This document shows positions 42,451 to 51,154 of a stretch of 64,000 nt of DNA, one piece after another. The notes under the pieces were generated by a model that was not told where the DNA came from, ran no database searches, and saw only the letters and a program-made list of their open reading frames with translations. Both the position numbers and the translations under genes were made by a program. How positions within the stretch are numbered: position 1 is the stretch's first letter; every line of letters starts with the position of its first letter. The DNA is from an uncultured Chloroflexales bacterium (GTDB lineage: Bacteria > Chloroflexota > Chloroflexia > Chloroflexales > Chloroflexaceae): assembly GCA_937918935.1 (NCBI GenBank), contig CAKZSI010000005.1, forward strand, positions 60,846 through 124,845, written 5' to 3'.

Positions 42451-45400
42451 TTAGCGTCGTAGTCGGGGCGGGCCAACGGATTGCAGTTGCGCACAAATCG
42501 GGTCGCTCCGAGTAAGTATGGCGCAAAGCTGTGTGTAGTCGGCAACAGCCCGTTCGAGGGCGCTTGCGGCGCCGAGGTAGCCAGCGGCGACACCGAGGTT
42601 GTAGAGGGCCAGTGCCCGCCGGCTGGAGCCTTCGGGGGCGACCTGCGCGGCCCCGGCGTACGCGCGAGCCGCCGTTGGCCAGTCGCCGAGGCGCGCCGCG
42701 CAGTCACCCTGGAACAGATAGACGCGTTCGTCCCTCGCGGCGAGTTCGGCGGTGGTAGGCGTGGCAGCGCAGAAGCGCGCGGCGGTGTCGACGCCGTTGA
42801 GCGCCTGCCGGTGAGCGATGGAGCGCTCCAGCCAGCGGAAGTGGTTCAGCGCAGGGGTGGCGACGAGGGTCAGCGCCAGGCCCACCGCAACGACAATCGC
42901 GCCCACGCGCGGAAGGAGTTGGCCAGGGCGGATCAGCGCCGCCAGGGCCTCGGCCAGCAGATAGGCGCCCCACACCACCAGGGTGAAGCTCAGGGCCTCG
43001 ACTCGAATGAACCATCGGCCACCGGTAAGGGCAAGCAAGATACTGGCGCTTCCCAGCCCGGCGATCACCAGCGGCCAGTGACGGCTCATCTGGAGCGACG
43101 GCGGCAGGTGTAGCGGCCTGCCGGCGATCCAGATGGCCAGGGGCGCGAGGATGAGCACACCGCTCAGGCCGAGGAACCACATGGCTGTGACGAGGGGCAG
43201 CGGAACGTCGCTGCCGAGGCTCAACCAGCCGTTGTTCAGGCAGGCGATGAGCAGGAGCAATGTCAGACCGGCGCCGGCTGAAAGGCCCCAGGGGCTACGC
43301 AGCAGGCTATGGCCGAGTTCCTGACGCTCGACAGGGGGGCTGGGCGGCTCGTGCGCGTCTGCAAGGCGGCGATCAATTTCCTGCTGGACCTCGGTATACC
43401 AGCTTGTGACGCCCTCGATCGGCAGGACGCGGTCTGCCGCTCCCTCCAGCACCGAGCGTGAAATCAGGCCCAGCGGCCGATACCACAGCCGGCAATCGAA
43501 CGTTAGCCAGCGCTGCACGGTGTTCCAGGAAAGCTCCGCGCGCGCATTGCCCCATGCATCATAGCGGGCGATCCCGCCGGGGCGAATGGCGATGACGTCC
43601 GCGAGGGTGCCTTCGATGCGGGTGAGTGGCAGCCAGTAGAGCACGATCGCAGCGACAGCGGCGTACACGGCCAGGGTGATCAGTAACAACGTGGCCACCA
43701 CGCCGAACGCGCGCCAGGGATGAAAGAAGCTACCAAGCGCGATCAACCCGTCGGGATGCGGCGTGATCCGTTGTACGGGCGCAACGACGGCGATCAGCAG
43801 GATCAGCAGAGGTATGGCCAGCACGGCGGTGACCGGCAACAGACCTATGTAGCGCGGAAGGTTATGGGCGGTGTAGCGTTTGTCGGGTTCGGCGGCGAGC
43901 AACCGGTCAAGGGCGCGCCGGGTTTCGGCATCGGCGTCAGGGTGGGAGCGCCAGGCGCGTATCTGGTGCAGGATGCGCTCGCGGGCCTGGGGATCAGGCA
44001 GCGTGCGTGCGCGCTCCAACCCGGCGGTGAAGTAACCGAGCGCGCCCGATGTGTCCCCGGACAGACGGGCGGCATAGCCGCAGGCGGCAAGAACGCGCGA
44101 CTCGCCCCGAACATCACCGAGATCGCGAAAAAAGACCAGGATCGCGGCGAGTGTAGCCCGGGCCGCCTGCGCATTGCCGGACGGGAGGGAACATTCGGCC
44201 AGGGTCTGGTGCAGCGAGGCGCGGAGGTAGGGGTCGCGCGCGACCGGTTGCTGTAACAGTTCCTCGATGGTCGTGCGCGCCTCATCGTGGTAGCCGTAGA
44301 GCAACAGGATGCCGGCGAGGCGCTGCTCGGCGTACATTGTGTTTCGGGCATCCTCAAGATAGCGAAAGATGTCGCGGGCCTGGATGTACCAGAAGCGTGC
44401 GGTGTTGTTTAGCCGGATGGACAGCCAGTTTTGATGATAGGTGCAGTACGCCGGGCGCGGCAGGAGGCGGTTGCCCGGCCCCAGGGCCAGGGTGGCGATA
44501 AAAAAGGGCAGCGACAGCAGTCCAATCCAGAGCGTGTACCCGGCGCGGAGGGCCAGATGCGGCGAAGGTTCGGGCACATACCAGGCAGCGACGCCAAGCC
44601 CGTGATAGGCGTCACCGAGGAGCAGCATCGTTCGGGCGAGGGCCGATTGCTCGCCGATACGGGCGGCAAAGGCGAGACTCTGGCGGAGGGCCTCAATCGC
44701 CGGCGCATAGCGACCCGGTTCGAGGTAGGCCTGCCCCAGGCTCTGCCCTACCTGAGCCGCCAGATCCGGTTCCAGATCTTCATAGGCGCGGAGCGCCTCC
44801 AGGTGGGCAGTAGCCTCGTCGAGGCGGCGCGCGGCCAGCAGGGCGCGGGCGCGCAGATACTGTGCCCAGCGGCGTTGCCGTGATCCCAGCACCGCGTCGG
44901 CAATGGCTGCGCCGGCCATATGCGCCAGCCGCTCCAGTTCTGCCAGACGATGCACGGCTTCGAAATACGCAAAGGTGGCACGGAGTTCATCAAGGCCGCG
45001 ATCGGGATCGGCGTGCAGCAGATGGTACAACGACTCGCGACGTAGCAGGTCAGCCTGGGTGGTAAGCGGCGCCGCGCTCAGAGCCGTGCTTTCGGGCAAG
45101 AGCGGCATGGCGCCGCTCGCGGCGTCTGGGGGTACGGCGCGCTGTGCGAAGTGATGGTAGAGGCGCCAGTGAAGCGTCTCCAGGTCATCGGGCCGGTCGC
45201 GGCGCCACGCCGCAATGAGCGCCTGGCGCACCTGATCGGCATAGGCGAGGCGACCGTCGCCCAGATCGCGTACAAAGCTTAGCCCGCGCACCTGTTCAAA
45301 CAGGGCCTCTGCCGCCAGCGCAGGCTCGCAGAGGGTCCGCAGCACCTCGATGTCGAACCAGCGGGGCAGCGCCGCGCGGCGCAGTGCCTCGGCCTGTTCG

Positions 45401-45513
45401 GTTCCAACTCCGCGGAAGAGTTGTTCGACCGCCCATGCCAGCGCGGTCACGCTGTCGGTGTCGTGGGCCGCATCGGCGAAGAGAGAGAAATCAAGTTGGG
45501 GCTTACCCGACAT
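42451..45513 (-). CDS. Large TPR/membrane protein with wHTH-like N-terminus and bPH-like insert
   Basis: A 1020-aa protein, not a recognised named family. Residues 1-130 look like the winged-helix part that follows the ATPase in STAND proteins (LRRAALPRWFDIEVLRTLCEP...YADQVRQALIAAWR). Residues about 130-330 and 370-560 are TPR-like helix pairs (RARALLAARRLDEATAHLEAL; QSLGQAYLEPGRYAPAIEALRQ). Around 330-350 and from 570 on there are about eight membrane segments (for example YIGLLPVTAVLAIPLLILLI and FGVVATLLLITLAVYAAVAA); between the second and third groups sits a soluble stretch (GTLADVIAIRPGGIARYDAW...) resembling a bacterial PH domain. The C-terminus is again TPR-like. The gene before it encodes a P-loop ATPase, so the pair probably forms a membrane-bound signalling unit. 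Confidence 0.7.
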   Translation of the reverse strand: MSGKPQLDFSLFADAAHDTDSVTALAWAVEQLFRGVGTEQAEALRRAALPRWFDIEVLRTLCEPALAAEALFEQVRGLSFVRDLGDGRLAYADQVRQALIAAWRRDRPDDLETLHWRLYHHFAQRAVPPDAASGAMPLLPESTALSAAPLTTQADLLRRESLYHLLHADPDRGLDELRATFAYFEAVHRLAELERLAHMAGAAIADAVLGSRQRRWAQYLRARALLAARRLDEATAHLEALRAYEDLEPDLAAQVGQSLGQAYLEPGRYAPAIEALRQSLAFAARIGEQSALARTMLLLGDAYHGLGVAAWYVPEPSPHLALRAGYTLWIGLLSLPFFIATLALGPGNRLLPRPAYCTYHQNWLSIRLNNTARFWYIQARDIFRYLEDARNTMYAEQRLAGILLLYGYHDEARTTIEELLQQPVARDPYLRASLHQTLAECSLPSGNAQAARATLAAILVFFRDLGDVRGESRVLAACGYAARLSGDTSGALGYFTAGLERARTLPDPQARERILHQIRAWRSHPDADAETRRALDRLLAAEPDKRYTAHNLPRYIGLLPVTAVLAIPLLILLIAVVAPVQRITPHPDGLIALGSFFHPWRAFGVVATLLLITLAVYAAVAAIVLYWLPLTRIEGTLADVIAIRPGGIARYDAWGNARAELSWNTVQRWLTFDCRLWYRPLGLISRSVLEGAADRVLPIEGVTSWYTEVQQEIDRRLADAHEPPSPPVERQELGHSLLRSPWGLSAGAGLTLLLLIACLNNGWLSLGSDVPLPLVTAMWFLGLSGVLILAPLAIWIAGRPLHLPPSLQMSRHWPLVIAGLGSASILLALTGGRWFIRVEALSFTLVVWGAYLLAEALAALIRPGQLLPRVGAIVVAVGLALTLVATPALNHFRWLERSIAHRQALNGVDTAARFCAATPTTAELAARDERVYLFQGDCAARLGDWPTAARAYAGAAQVAPEGSSRRALALYNLGVAAGYLGAASALERAVADYTQLCAILTRSDPICAQLQSVGPPRLRR

Positions 45514-45534
45514 AGCATTGCATGTGCGCGCAGG

Positions 45535-45700
45535 CTGGAGGTACGTGGAACCCCGGCTTTCCCAATCCTTCCCTCAGCGGAGGGTTCAGGAGGGCAGAGT
45601 CCTCCCATCCGGCGGGCCGGACGCAGGGTAACCAGGTTGCCCCGCTGCGCCCCTCCGGAGGGGGCCTCATTTCACCCAATCCCTCCCGTGCCTGGCCCAT
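45535..45700. repeat. Composite repeat between the ATPase and TPR/membrane genes
   Basis: Diverged module B (GTGGAACCCCGGCTTTCCC, 45548-45566), linker with CCTTCCCTCAGCGGAGGG, module A AGGAGGGCAGAGTCCTCCC (45590-45608) and a second unit with GGTAACC-A-GGTTGCCCC near 45628-45643. Confidence 0.6.
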
Positions 45701-45702
45701 GT

Positions 45703-46593
45703 TCACTGCAGTTCCTGATCCGAAAGGCCACCGAGGCCCGTCAGGGCATCGCTAATCAGCCTTACCAGTTGTGGCTGGCCCCGTGTCAGCGCGTAGATGG
45801 CCTGCACCTCGGCGTCGCTCAGAGGCTCTCCGCTGTGGCGCGCGCCCAGGCAGCGCGCTACCTCGGCGTGCGAGAGCGCCTCAAGCGTGAGCACGCCCAG
45901 CGTCGATGCCCAGCTTGCATCGAACGGCGGCAGCAGACGCCCGGCCAGCACCAGCACCGTGTTGCGTACCTTCCCGTCGCGGACGCGGCGTAGTAACTCC
46001 TGGCGGATCCAGCGATCGGCTACACCCGGCAGCCAGCGCTCATTGTCGAGCGAGGCGTGTTCATAGCTGTCGAAGAGCAACAGCACCGGCGCCTGCGCAG
46101 CCAGATCCTCGAGGCATGCGAAGAAAGTCCGGGTGACCCGCTCATCAATCGCCGACAACAGACGTGGGTCATCAGTTTGAACGACGAAGAGATTGTCTTT
46201 TACACCCGGGTGACCGGTGCCAGCAAGCAATGGCTGCGCCGCCGGGCGCGAACGGCTGCGGACGTTCAACGTAAGCCGTGGCGCGGTCACCTCGTTGATG
46301 GTCAGTGTCAACGGATCGAAGAACGACGCGCCAAGCGCGTCGCGCAGTTGGCGCACCAGCGCCAGCGCATCGTAGGCCCGATCATCGCTCAGATCAAGCA
46401 GACTGACGTGCGCCCCGAATTGGAGTGCGTCGTCGGCGAACTGCCGCAGCAGCCAGGACTTGCCCATCCCTGGCCCGGCGCAGAGGACGAGGATCTTTGG
46501 TTCATTGGCCCCGGTCAGGCTCCGCCGGAGCTCCTCGCGCTGCCGGGGCCGATCAATCCAGAGAGGATGTCTCAAGGCGCTTGCTCCGCGCAT
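45703..46593 (-). CDS. P-loop STAND/AAA-type ATPase
   Basis: Start ATG 46593 (the open frame further upstream only translates repeats; a TTG at LRHPLW with GGAG upstream is an alternative). The 296-aa product opens with a fuse-like RHPLWIDRPRQREELRRSL, then Walker A GPGMGKSWLL, Walker B-like VLLLFDSYEHAS and a sensor-like stretch VRNTVLVLAGRLLP, ending with a helical lid (EALSHAEVARCLGARH...LTRGQPQLVRLISDAL). This is the order found in NACHT/NB-ARC-type STAND ATPases, but it stops right after the lid, where such proteins usually go on into a winged helix and repeats. Those parts start the next gene, 190 bases away. Likely a nucleotide-dependent switch working with that partner. Confidence 0.75.
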   Translation of the reverse strand: MRGASALRHPLWIDRPRQREELRRSLTGANEPKILVLCAGPGMGKSWLLRQFADDALQFGAHVSLLDLSDDRAYDALALVRQLRDALGASFFDPLTLTINEVTAPRLTLNVRSRSRPAAQPLLAGTGHPGVKDNLFVVQTDDPRLLSAIDERVTRTFFACLEDLAAQAPVLLLFDSYEHASLDNERWLPGVADRWIRQELLRRVRDGKVRNTVLVLAGRLLPPFDASWASTLGVLTLEALSHAEVARCLGARHSGEPLSDAEVQAIYALTRGQPQLVRLISDALTGLGGLSDQELQ

Positions 46594-46654
46594 ATGGATG
46601 CGACTTCGCCGCGCAATACCGGGGTGACAATGGCTCTTGCTGGGCGGGCGAAGC

Positions 46655-46710
46655 TCGCCCGGACCCTCCCGGCAGGGGTTGCGGAGAGGCTGAGCCTCTC
46701 CGCAACCCTT
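46655..46710. repeat. Module A-type repeats incl. a perfect 15-bp hairpin
   Basis: GGGCGGGCGAAGCTCGCCC with CCCTCCCGGCAGGGG, then GGGTTGCGGAGAGGC-TGA-GCCTCTCCGCAACCC (46676-46708). It lies between two minus-strand genes; no T-tract on either side. Confidence 0.75.
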
Positions 46711-46737
46711 CAAGGGTAACCGGGGTTGAACCATGGC

Positions 46738-47895
46738 TCAGATGACATTCTGCTCGACGTGCTGTTGCCCCGTGCGAAAGCGAGTGATCCGCAGGTCATC
46801 AATGTCGATGGTGTACGCACGACCGTCGAGGATCTCTTCGGCGATAAGCATGCCGGTGGCGGGAGCGTGCATGATCCCGTGGCCGCTGAAGCCGCTGGCA
46901 TCGACGTAATGCGCCAGGTCGGGGTGGCGCCCGAGGATGGGGTTATGGTCCGGCGTGATCTCGTACAGACCGGCCCAGCACTGACTGGCGGCGAGGCTCG
47001 CCTGCTGAAGCACCGGAAAGCGGTACAGGCCGGCTTCCAGCACATGGTCGAGCCAGTCCCAGTCAACCGTAGTATTGAAGCTACTCGGCTCATTGGGATT
47101 GGAGCGGCCCATCAGAATGCTGGCGCCCTCGTGGCGCATGTAGAAGCCGCTGCCGACATCGACCGTCAAGGGAATGGGGCCAGGGATCTGCGGGAAAGGC
47201 GCGGTCATATACACATTGCGCCGGTAGGGGCGCACGGGCACGTCAAGCCCGGCCAGCGCCGCGACGTCTCCGGCCCACGGACCGGCGGCGTTGACCGCCA
47301 CGTCGCAGGCAACCGCGCCGCGGGTGGTGCGCAGGCCGCTCACGGCCCCGCCACGAACCTCGAACCCCGTCACGGCGGCGCCGCGGAGGATGCGGGCGCC
47401 CATGCGTTGGGCAGCGCGCAGATACCCCATCGCGATGCCGTAGGGGTCGCAGTAGCCATCATCGGGGCCGAAGGTTGCGCCAATAAGGTCGTCGGTGCGC
47501 ATGCCGGGCACGAAACGGGCGGCCTCTTCGGGACCCAGCACCTCGACGCGCACATCGAGTTGCCGCTGAAGAGCCACGTTGCGCTGATATTGTTCCCAGG
47601 CAGCGGTGTCATTAACAAGAAAGAGATAGCCGACCAGGTGCAACTCGGCATGCCCGCCGACCTCCTCATCGAAGGTGCGCAGCTTCTGGATGCTGTAGCG
47701 CGACAGCAAGATGTTGGTGGCATTCGAGAACTGGTGCCGAACGCCCGCCGCCGATCGGGCCGTGCTGCCGCTTACCTCGGCTTCCTCCTTCTCGACGATC
47801 AGCACGTCGGTACATCCCCGAACGGTCAGATGGTAGGCGATGCTGGCGCCAACGACGCCAGCGCCGATGATCGCCACCTGTGCACGGCTCACCAT
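46738..47895 (-). CDS. FAD-dependent oxidoreductase of the DAO/sarcosine-oxidase-beta type
   Basis: From ATG 47895 (GAGGAG seven bases upstream) the product has 385 aa. The dinucleotide-binding motif VAIIGAGVVGASIAYHLTVRG is at the N-terminus and EKEEAEVSGSTARSAAGVRHQFSN follows, as in glycine/sarcosine oxidases and opine dehydrogenase beta chains. The substrate domain contains GPDDGYCDPYGIAMGYLRAA, VNAAGPWAGDVAALAG and, near the end, CWAGLYEITPDHNPILGRHPD with GFSGHGIMHAPATG. It should oxidise an amino acid or a secondary amine with FAD; the exact substrate is not determined. There are no folate or alpha/gamma/delta subunit genes next to it. Upstream open frame to 48009 translates repeat DNA and is rejected. 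Confidence 0.85.
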   Translation of the reverse strand: MVSRAQVAIIGAGVVGASIAYHLTVRGCTDVLIVEKEEAEVSGSTARSAAGVRHQFSNATNILLSRYSIQKLRTFDEEVGGHAELHLVGYLFLVNDTAAWEQYQRNVALQRQLDVRVEVLGPEEAARFVPGMRTDDLIGATFGPDDGYCDPYGIAMGYLRAAQRMGARILRGAAVTGFEVRGGAVSGLRTTRGAVACDVAVNAAGPWAGDVAALAGLDVPVRPYRRNVYMTAPFPQIPGPIPLTVDVGSGFYMRHEGASILMGRSNPNEPSSFNTTVDWDWLDHVLEAGLYRFPVLQQASLAASQCWAGLYEITPDHNPILGRHPDLAHYVDASGFSGHGIMHAPATGMLIAEEILDGRAYTIDIDDLRITRFRTGQQHVEQNVI

Positions 47896-47959
47896 GGTAC
47901 GCTCCTCGAACTCGCGATCTTGTTTGCCAGGAGAGATGTTTCGGGCGAGACACGCCCTA

Positions 47960-48070
47960 CCAGCCTCTCCCATCGGGCAGGGGTGTGGGAAAACCTGGTT
48001 TCCCCACACCTCTCCATTGCCAGAGCCTGCTTACAGGCAGAGGCGCAGGGAAACCAGTTTTCCCGATCTT
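47960..48070. repeat. Composite repeat with two module B palindromes
   Basis: GTGTGGGAAAACC-T-GGTTTCCCCACAC (47983-48009) and CAGGGAAACC-A-GTTTTCCCG (about 48046-48065) with linkers CATCGGGCAGG and AGGCAGAGGCG. Confidence 0.8.
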
Positions 48071-48106
48071 GCTCTCAGGGATGTGGTGCATTATACACGC
48101 TTGCGC

Positions 48107-49606
48107 TCACCCCTTGCGGCGGCTGACCCGCGCCGGGCGCGGTTCGGGCGGGGGCGCCTCTGGCGGACATTCCTGCGGCTCTTCGCCGGAGAGGGCCTGA
48201 GGGTCGTGGGTCGTAGGAGTGTCAGCGTCGTGGTTCTGTGCTGGCGCCGTGGCGATTTCGTCTTCGCGCTGGCGTTTTTCGCGCCAGGCGAGCCGCTCGC
48301 GTACCAGGCTCTCGAAGCCGTGGCCGGTCGGCTCGTAGTAGATGCGGCCTTCCAGGTTTGGAGGCAGATGGGCCTGGTCACTGCGACCCGTGGGCAGATC
48401 GTGGGCGTACTCGTAGCCCTTGCCGTAGCCCAGGCGTTTCATCAGATCCGTCGGTGCGTTGCGCAGGTGCAGCGGCACCGGTTCGTTGCGCGTCTCGGCC
48501 ACGTCGCGCATCGCGGCGGTATAGGCGCGATAGACGGCGTTGCTCTTGGGGGCCTGGCAGAGATAGACCACTGCCTGAGCCAGGGCCAGTTCGCCCTCGG
48601 GTTGGCCAAGAACATGCACTGCCTGCTGGGCCGCGATGGTCTGAGGCAGGGCCGCCGGATCGGCCATGCCGATGTCTTCCACGGCCATGCGCACAATGCG
48701 CCGGGCGATGTAGAGGGGATCCTCGCCGCCGTCCAGCATGCGCCCGAGCCAGTAGAGTGCGCCGTCGGGGTCGCCGTCACGCACGCTCTTGTGCAGGGCG
48801 GAGATGGCATTGAAGTGCAATTCACCGCTTTTGTCGTAGCGTGTGGCGCGACTCTGCAGCGCGTCACGAATATCATCGAGGGTGATCAGGCGCTTCTCCC
48901 CCAGGGCCGGAGCTTTGGAACGGGCGGCGGCCTCCAGGGCGTTGAGGGCGGTCCGGGCGTCGCCATTGGCCATGTTCACCAGATACCCGCGCGCATCGGC
49001 GGCCAGCAGCACGTTCAGTTCACCCAGGCCCCGTTCGCGGTCGGTGATGGCCCGGTCAATGACCCGGGCAAGGTGGGCGTCGCTCAGGGCCTCCAGGGTA
49101 AAGACGCGCGCCCGCGAGAGCAGAGCGCTGTTGACCTCGAACGAAGGGTTCTCAGTCGTGGCGCCGATCAGGATGATCGTGCCATCTTCGACGTATGGCA
49201 GCACCGCGTCTTGCTGAGCCTTGTTGAAGCGGTGGATCTCGTCAATGAACAGCACTGTGCGCTGCTGGAACATGCCCAGCCGGTCCCGCGCCTCCTGGAT
49301 GACCCGGCGCAGGTCGTTGACCCCGGCGCTAACGGCGCTGAGCGGCTCGAAATGGGCCTTGGTGCTCTCGGCAATGATCCGCGCCAGGGTGGTCTTGCCG
49401 CTGCCGGGCGGCCCCCAGAGGATCATGGAGAAGAGCTGGTCGTTGGCGATGGCCCGGCGGAGTAGACGGCCTTCGCCCACCAGGTGCTCCTGGCCGACGA
49501 ACTCGTCCAGACTGCGCGGGCGCATACGCGCGGCCAGGGGCGCCTGGTCGCGGAGGGTCTGCTCGCGTTGGGCATCAAAGATGGTTGGGCCGCGTTTTGA
49601 TGGCAT
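48107..49606 (-). CDS. rarA: Replication-associated recombination ATPase RarA (MgsA)
   Basis: A clamp-loader-like AAA+ ATPase that acts at stalled replication forks. Residues: PLAARMRPRSLDEFVGQEHL, Walker A GPPGSGKTTLARIIA, Walker B VLFIDEIHRFNKAQQDA, sensor 1 GATTENPSFEVN, then LSRARVFTLEAL and GDARTALNALE; the C-terminal tetramerisation domain has DKSGELHFNAISALHKSVRDGDPD and LGRMLDGGEDPLYIARR. The extreme C-terminus (about 40 residues) is a Pro/Glu-rich tail. ATG 49606 gives 499 aa; the GTG at 49648 overlaps a TACAAT -10 box (minus strand, 49644-49639) and is therefore unlikely. A probable small RNA gene is transcribed divergently just upstream. Confidence 0.95.
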   Translation of the reverse strand: MPSKRGPTIFDAQREQTLRDQAPLAARMRPRSLDEFVGQEHLVGEGRLLRRAIANDQLFSMILWGPPGSGKTTLARIIAESTKAHFEPLSAVSAGVNDLRRVIQEARDRLGMFQQRTVLFIDEIHRFNKAQQDAVLPYVEDGTIILIGATTENPSFEVNSALLSRARVFTLEALSDAHLARVIDRAITDRERGLGELNVLLAADARGYLVNMANGDARTALNALEAAARSKAPALGEKRLITLDDIRDALQSRATRYDKSGELHFNAISALHKSVRDGDPDGALYWLGRMLDGGEDPLYIARRIVRMAVEDIGMADPAALPQTIAAQQAVHVLGQPEGELALAQAVVYLCQAPKSNAVYRAYTAAMRDVAETRNEPVPLHLRNAPTDLMKRLGYGKGYEYAHDLPTGRSDQAHLPPNLEGRIYYEPTGHGFESLVRERLAWREKRQREDEIATAPAQNHDADTPTTHDPQALSGEEPQECPPEAPPPEPRPARVSRRKG

Positions 49607-49638
49607 GAGCGTTGGTGTCGCAAGTTCGTTCTGCGCAT

Positions 49639-49644
49639 ATTGTA
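49639..49644 (-). promoter_or_regulatory. -10 box of rarA
   Basis: TACAAT on the minus strand, preceded by GTGC. It implies a start about 25-30 bases before ATG 49606. No good -35 found. Confidence 0.5.
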
Positions 49645-49714
49645 GCACGGCTTGTTCGCGCTTCCCACTCTCGCAATGTTCTCTGGCCCATGCCAGAGGG
49701 GGAACAAGGGACTA

Positions 49715-49743
49715 TTGAGTCGTGCGTGTGGGGAGTGTATGCT
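49715..49743 (+). promoter_or_regulatory. Promoter of the rarA-linked small RNA
   Basis: TTGAGT (49715-49720), 17-base spacer, TATGCT (49738-49743), predicted start near 49750. Confidence 0.5.
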
Positions 49744-49749
49744 AGGATC

Positions 49750-49942
49750 AACGGAAGAACGCGCAGCCTGCAGGGGTTCCGGTCGGCGAGGGCATTCCTC
49801 GCAATGCGTTCCGCGTGTGTTACCCCCCTCTCTTCCACTTCTTCCCCTGACGGCCCCCTCCTCGTCTATCGCGAGGCCCTGCACTGGCGCGTCTCCGGTA
49901 CTGTGAATGCGGATGGCGACCGTTAAGGTCGCCATGCTTTTT
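49750..49942 (+). ncRNA. Probable ~190-nt non-coding RNA, 6S RNA candidate
   Basis: A gene-free stretch bounded by a promoter and a clear intrinsic terminator (ATGGCGACC-GTTAA-GGTCGCCAT then GC and five T, 49913-49942). The 5' and 3' parts can form a long interrupted helix: CGGA with TCCG, ACGCGC with GCGCGT, GCAGGG with CCCTGC. Inside are GCATT-CCTCGC-AATGC and a pairing GGCGAGG/CCTCGTC, plus a pyrimidine-rich single-stranded region. Length, overall hairpin form and position next to rarA are what 6S RNA genes show in several bacterial groups (remembered synteny). Primary sequence is not diagnostic, and CGGA...ACGC can also pair with GCGTTCCG inside. It could be another RNA class. Confidence 0.45.
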
Positions 49943-49944
49943 GA

Positions 49945-50120
49945 AATACCCGGGGAAACCAGGTTTCCCCACGCCCCTGCCCGCCGAAACGCCATAGCCC
50001 GACCCTCCGGGCTGGGCGCCAGGGAAAGCACGTTTCCCTTCGCCTCCGCCGGTCGGGGAACCACGTGGCCAGGGGAAGTCAGGTTTCCTCTTACCCCGTC
50101 GGACGAGAGAGCCTCCCAGG
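49945..50120. repeat. Three module B copies with linkers
   Basis: CGGGGAAACC-A-GGTTTCCCCA (49951-49971), AGGGAAAGC-A-CGTTTCCCT (50021-50039) and AGGGGAAGTC-A-GGTTTCCTCT (about 50073-50094), linked by CCCCTGCCCGCCG and CGCCTCCGCCGG. No gene lies in this stretch. Confidence 0.75.
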
Positions 50121-50165
50121 GTGCGGTGCTACCATCCCGTGCTGGCGTTTCTGCCGTATTCGGAG

Positions 50166-50171
50166 TATAAT
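50166..50171 (+). promoter_or_regulatory. -10 box of the ABC ATPase gene
   Basis: Perfect TATAAT 31 bases before the start codon; -35 region poor. Confidence 0.5.
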
Positions 50172-50201
50172 GCAAAGGAAGGCTTTGCAAAAAGGTTGCA
50201 A

Positions 50202-50912
50202 ATGATCGAATCGCTGGAAGTTCCCCTGATTAGACTCGAGCGCGTCTCTAAAACGTATGCCGAGGCCGGGCGCGCTCGAGTGGTGCTTCAAGAAGTTAGC
50301 ATCACGTTCGCTCGGGGTGAACTGGTCGTCTTGCTGGGCAAAAGCGGTAGCGGCAAGAGTACTCTCCTCAACCTGGTCAGCGGCATCGATCTTCCCACCA
50401 GCGGTGAGGTGTGGGTAGAGGACCGCGCCCTGACCCGTCTCAGCGAGCGTGAGCGGACGCTTTTCCGGCGGCGCAACATCGGCTTTGTGTTTCAGTTCTT
50501 CAATCTGGTGCCGACGCTGACGGTGCTTGAAAACGTCTTATTGCCCCTGGAACTGAACGGCCTTGGCGGCCCGACGGCCCTGGAGCGGGCGCATGCCTTG
50601 CTCGACGCGGTGGGGTTGCGCGACCGTGAGACCAGTTATCCCGACCGCCTCAGCGGCGGTGAGCAACAGCGGGTAGCAATTGCCCGTGCGCTGGTGCATG
50701 ATCCGGCCATTGTGCTGGCCGATGAACCCACCGGAAATCTCGACAGCGAGACCGGCCAGCAGGTGTTGGCCCTCCTCGACCGGCTCACGCGGCAGGCGGG
50801 CAAGACGATGCTGATGGTCACCCACAGTCCTGAAGTCGTAGGCGTTGCGGATCGCGTGCTTCGCCTACGTGAGGGACGCCTGATTGCGGACACGCCGCTC
50901 GTTCCCGGATGA
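50202..50912 (+). CDS. ABC transporter ATP-binding protein (LolD/MacB type)
   Basis: From ATG 50202 (AAAGG eight bases upstream) the product has 236 aa: [22 protein letters not shown], Walker [13 protein letters not shown]-loop [18 protein letters not shown], signature [16 protein letters not shown], Walker [17 protein letters not shown] and the H-loop VTHSPEV. This is the pattern of the LolD/MacB/FtsE group, whose partners are FtsX-like permeases used for lipoprotein release, peptide export or envelope control. No such permease lies next to it; the downstream gene is a 66-aa ORF and then the strand switches. So it is an orphan ATPase here, its partner presumably elsewhere. Confidence 0.9.
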   Translation: MIESLEVPLIRLERVSKTYAEAGRARVVLQEVSITFARGELVVLLGKSGSGKSTLLNLVSGIDLPTSGEVWVEDRALTRLSERERTLFRRRNIGFVFQFFNLVPTLTVLENVLLPLELNGLGGPTALERAHALLDAVGLRDRETSYPDRLSGGEQQRVAIARALVHDPAIVLADEPTGNLDSETGQQVLALLDRLTRQAGKTMLMVTHSPEVVGVADRVLRLREGRLIADTPLVPG

Positions 50913-51009
50913 GGTAAGTGTTATCTTGATGCGCACCGGCCAGCAGGTCGGAGTCACGGCAGCCTGTTAGACTGTATCTGAGCCTGGTTGCCGGGTTGCG
51001 CTGGATGGT

Positions 51010-51044
51010 CTGAAGCACTGGTGCAGCTCGTGCTTCGGCCTTGC
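51010..51044. repeat. Second hairpin-repeat family, diverged copy
   Basis: CTGAAGCACTGGTGCAGCTC-GTGCTTCGGCCTTGC; same arms as 41901-41935 with several changes. Confidence 0.55.
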
Positions 51045-51154
51045 TGATCGAGGACCGACCGATCCGATGTGGTCGGACGGAGTATGAGGTTGACGCTATC
51101 CAGGGGTTAGTTTTTGACCGGCTCGATGTTTCCTGAGAGGAAGGACAACACACC

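Noticed and set aside
48107..49648. GTG 49648 as rarA start
   Set aside because: The codon overlaps the TACAAT -10 box and would lie upstream of the predicted transcription start.
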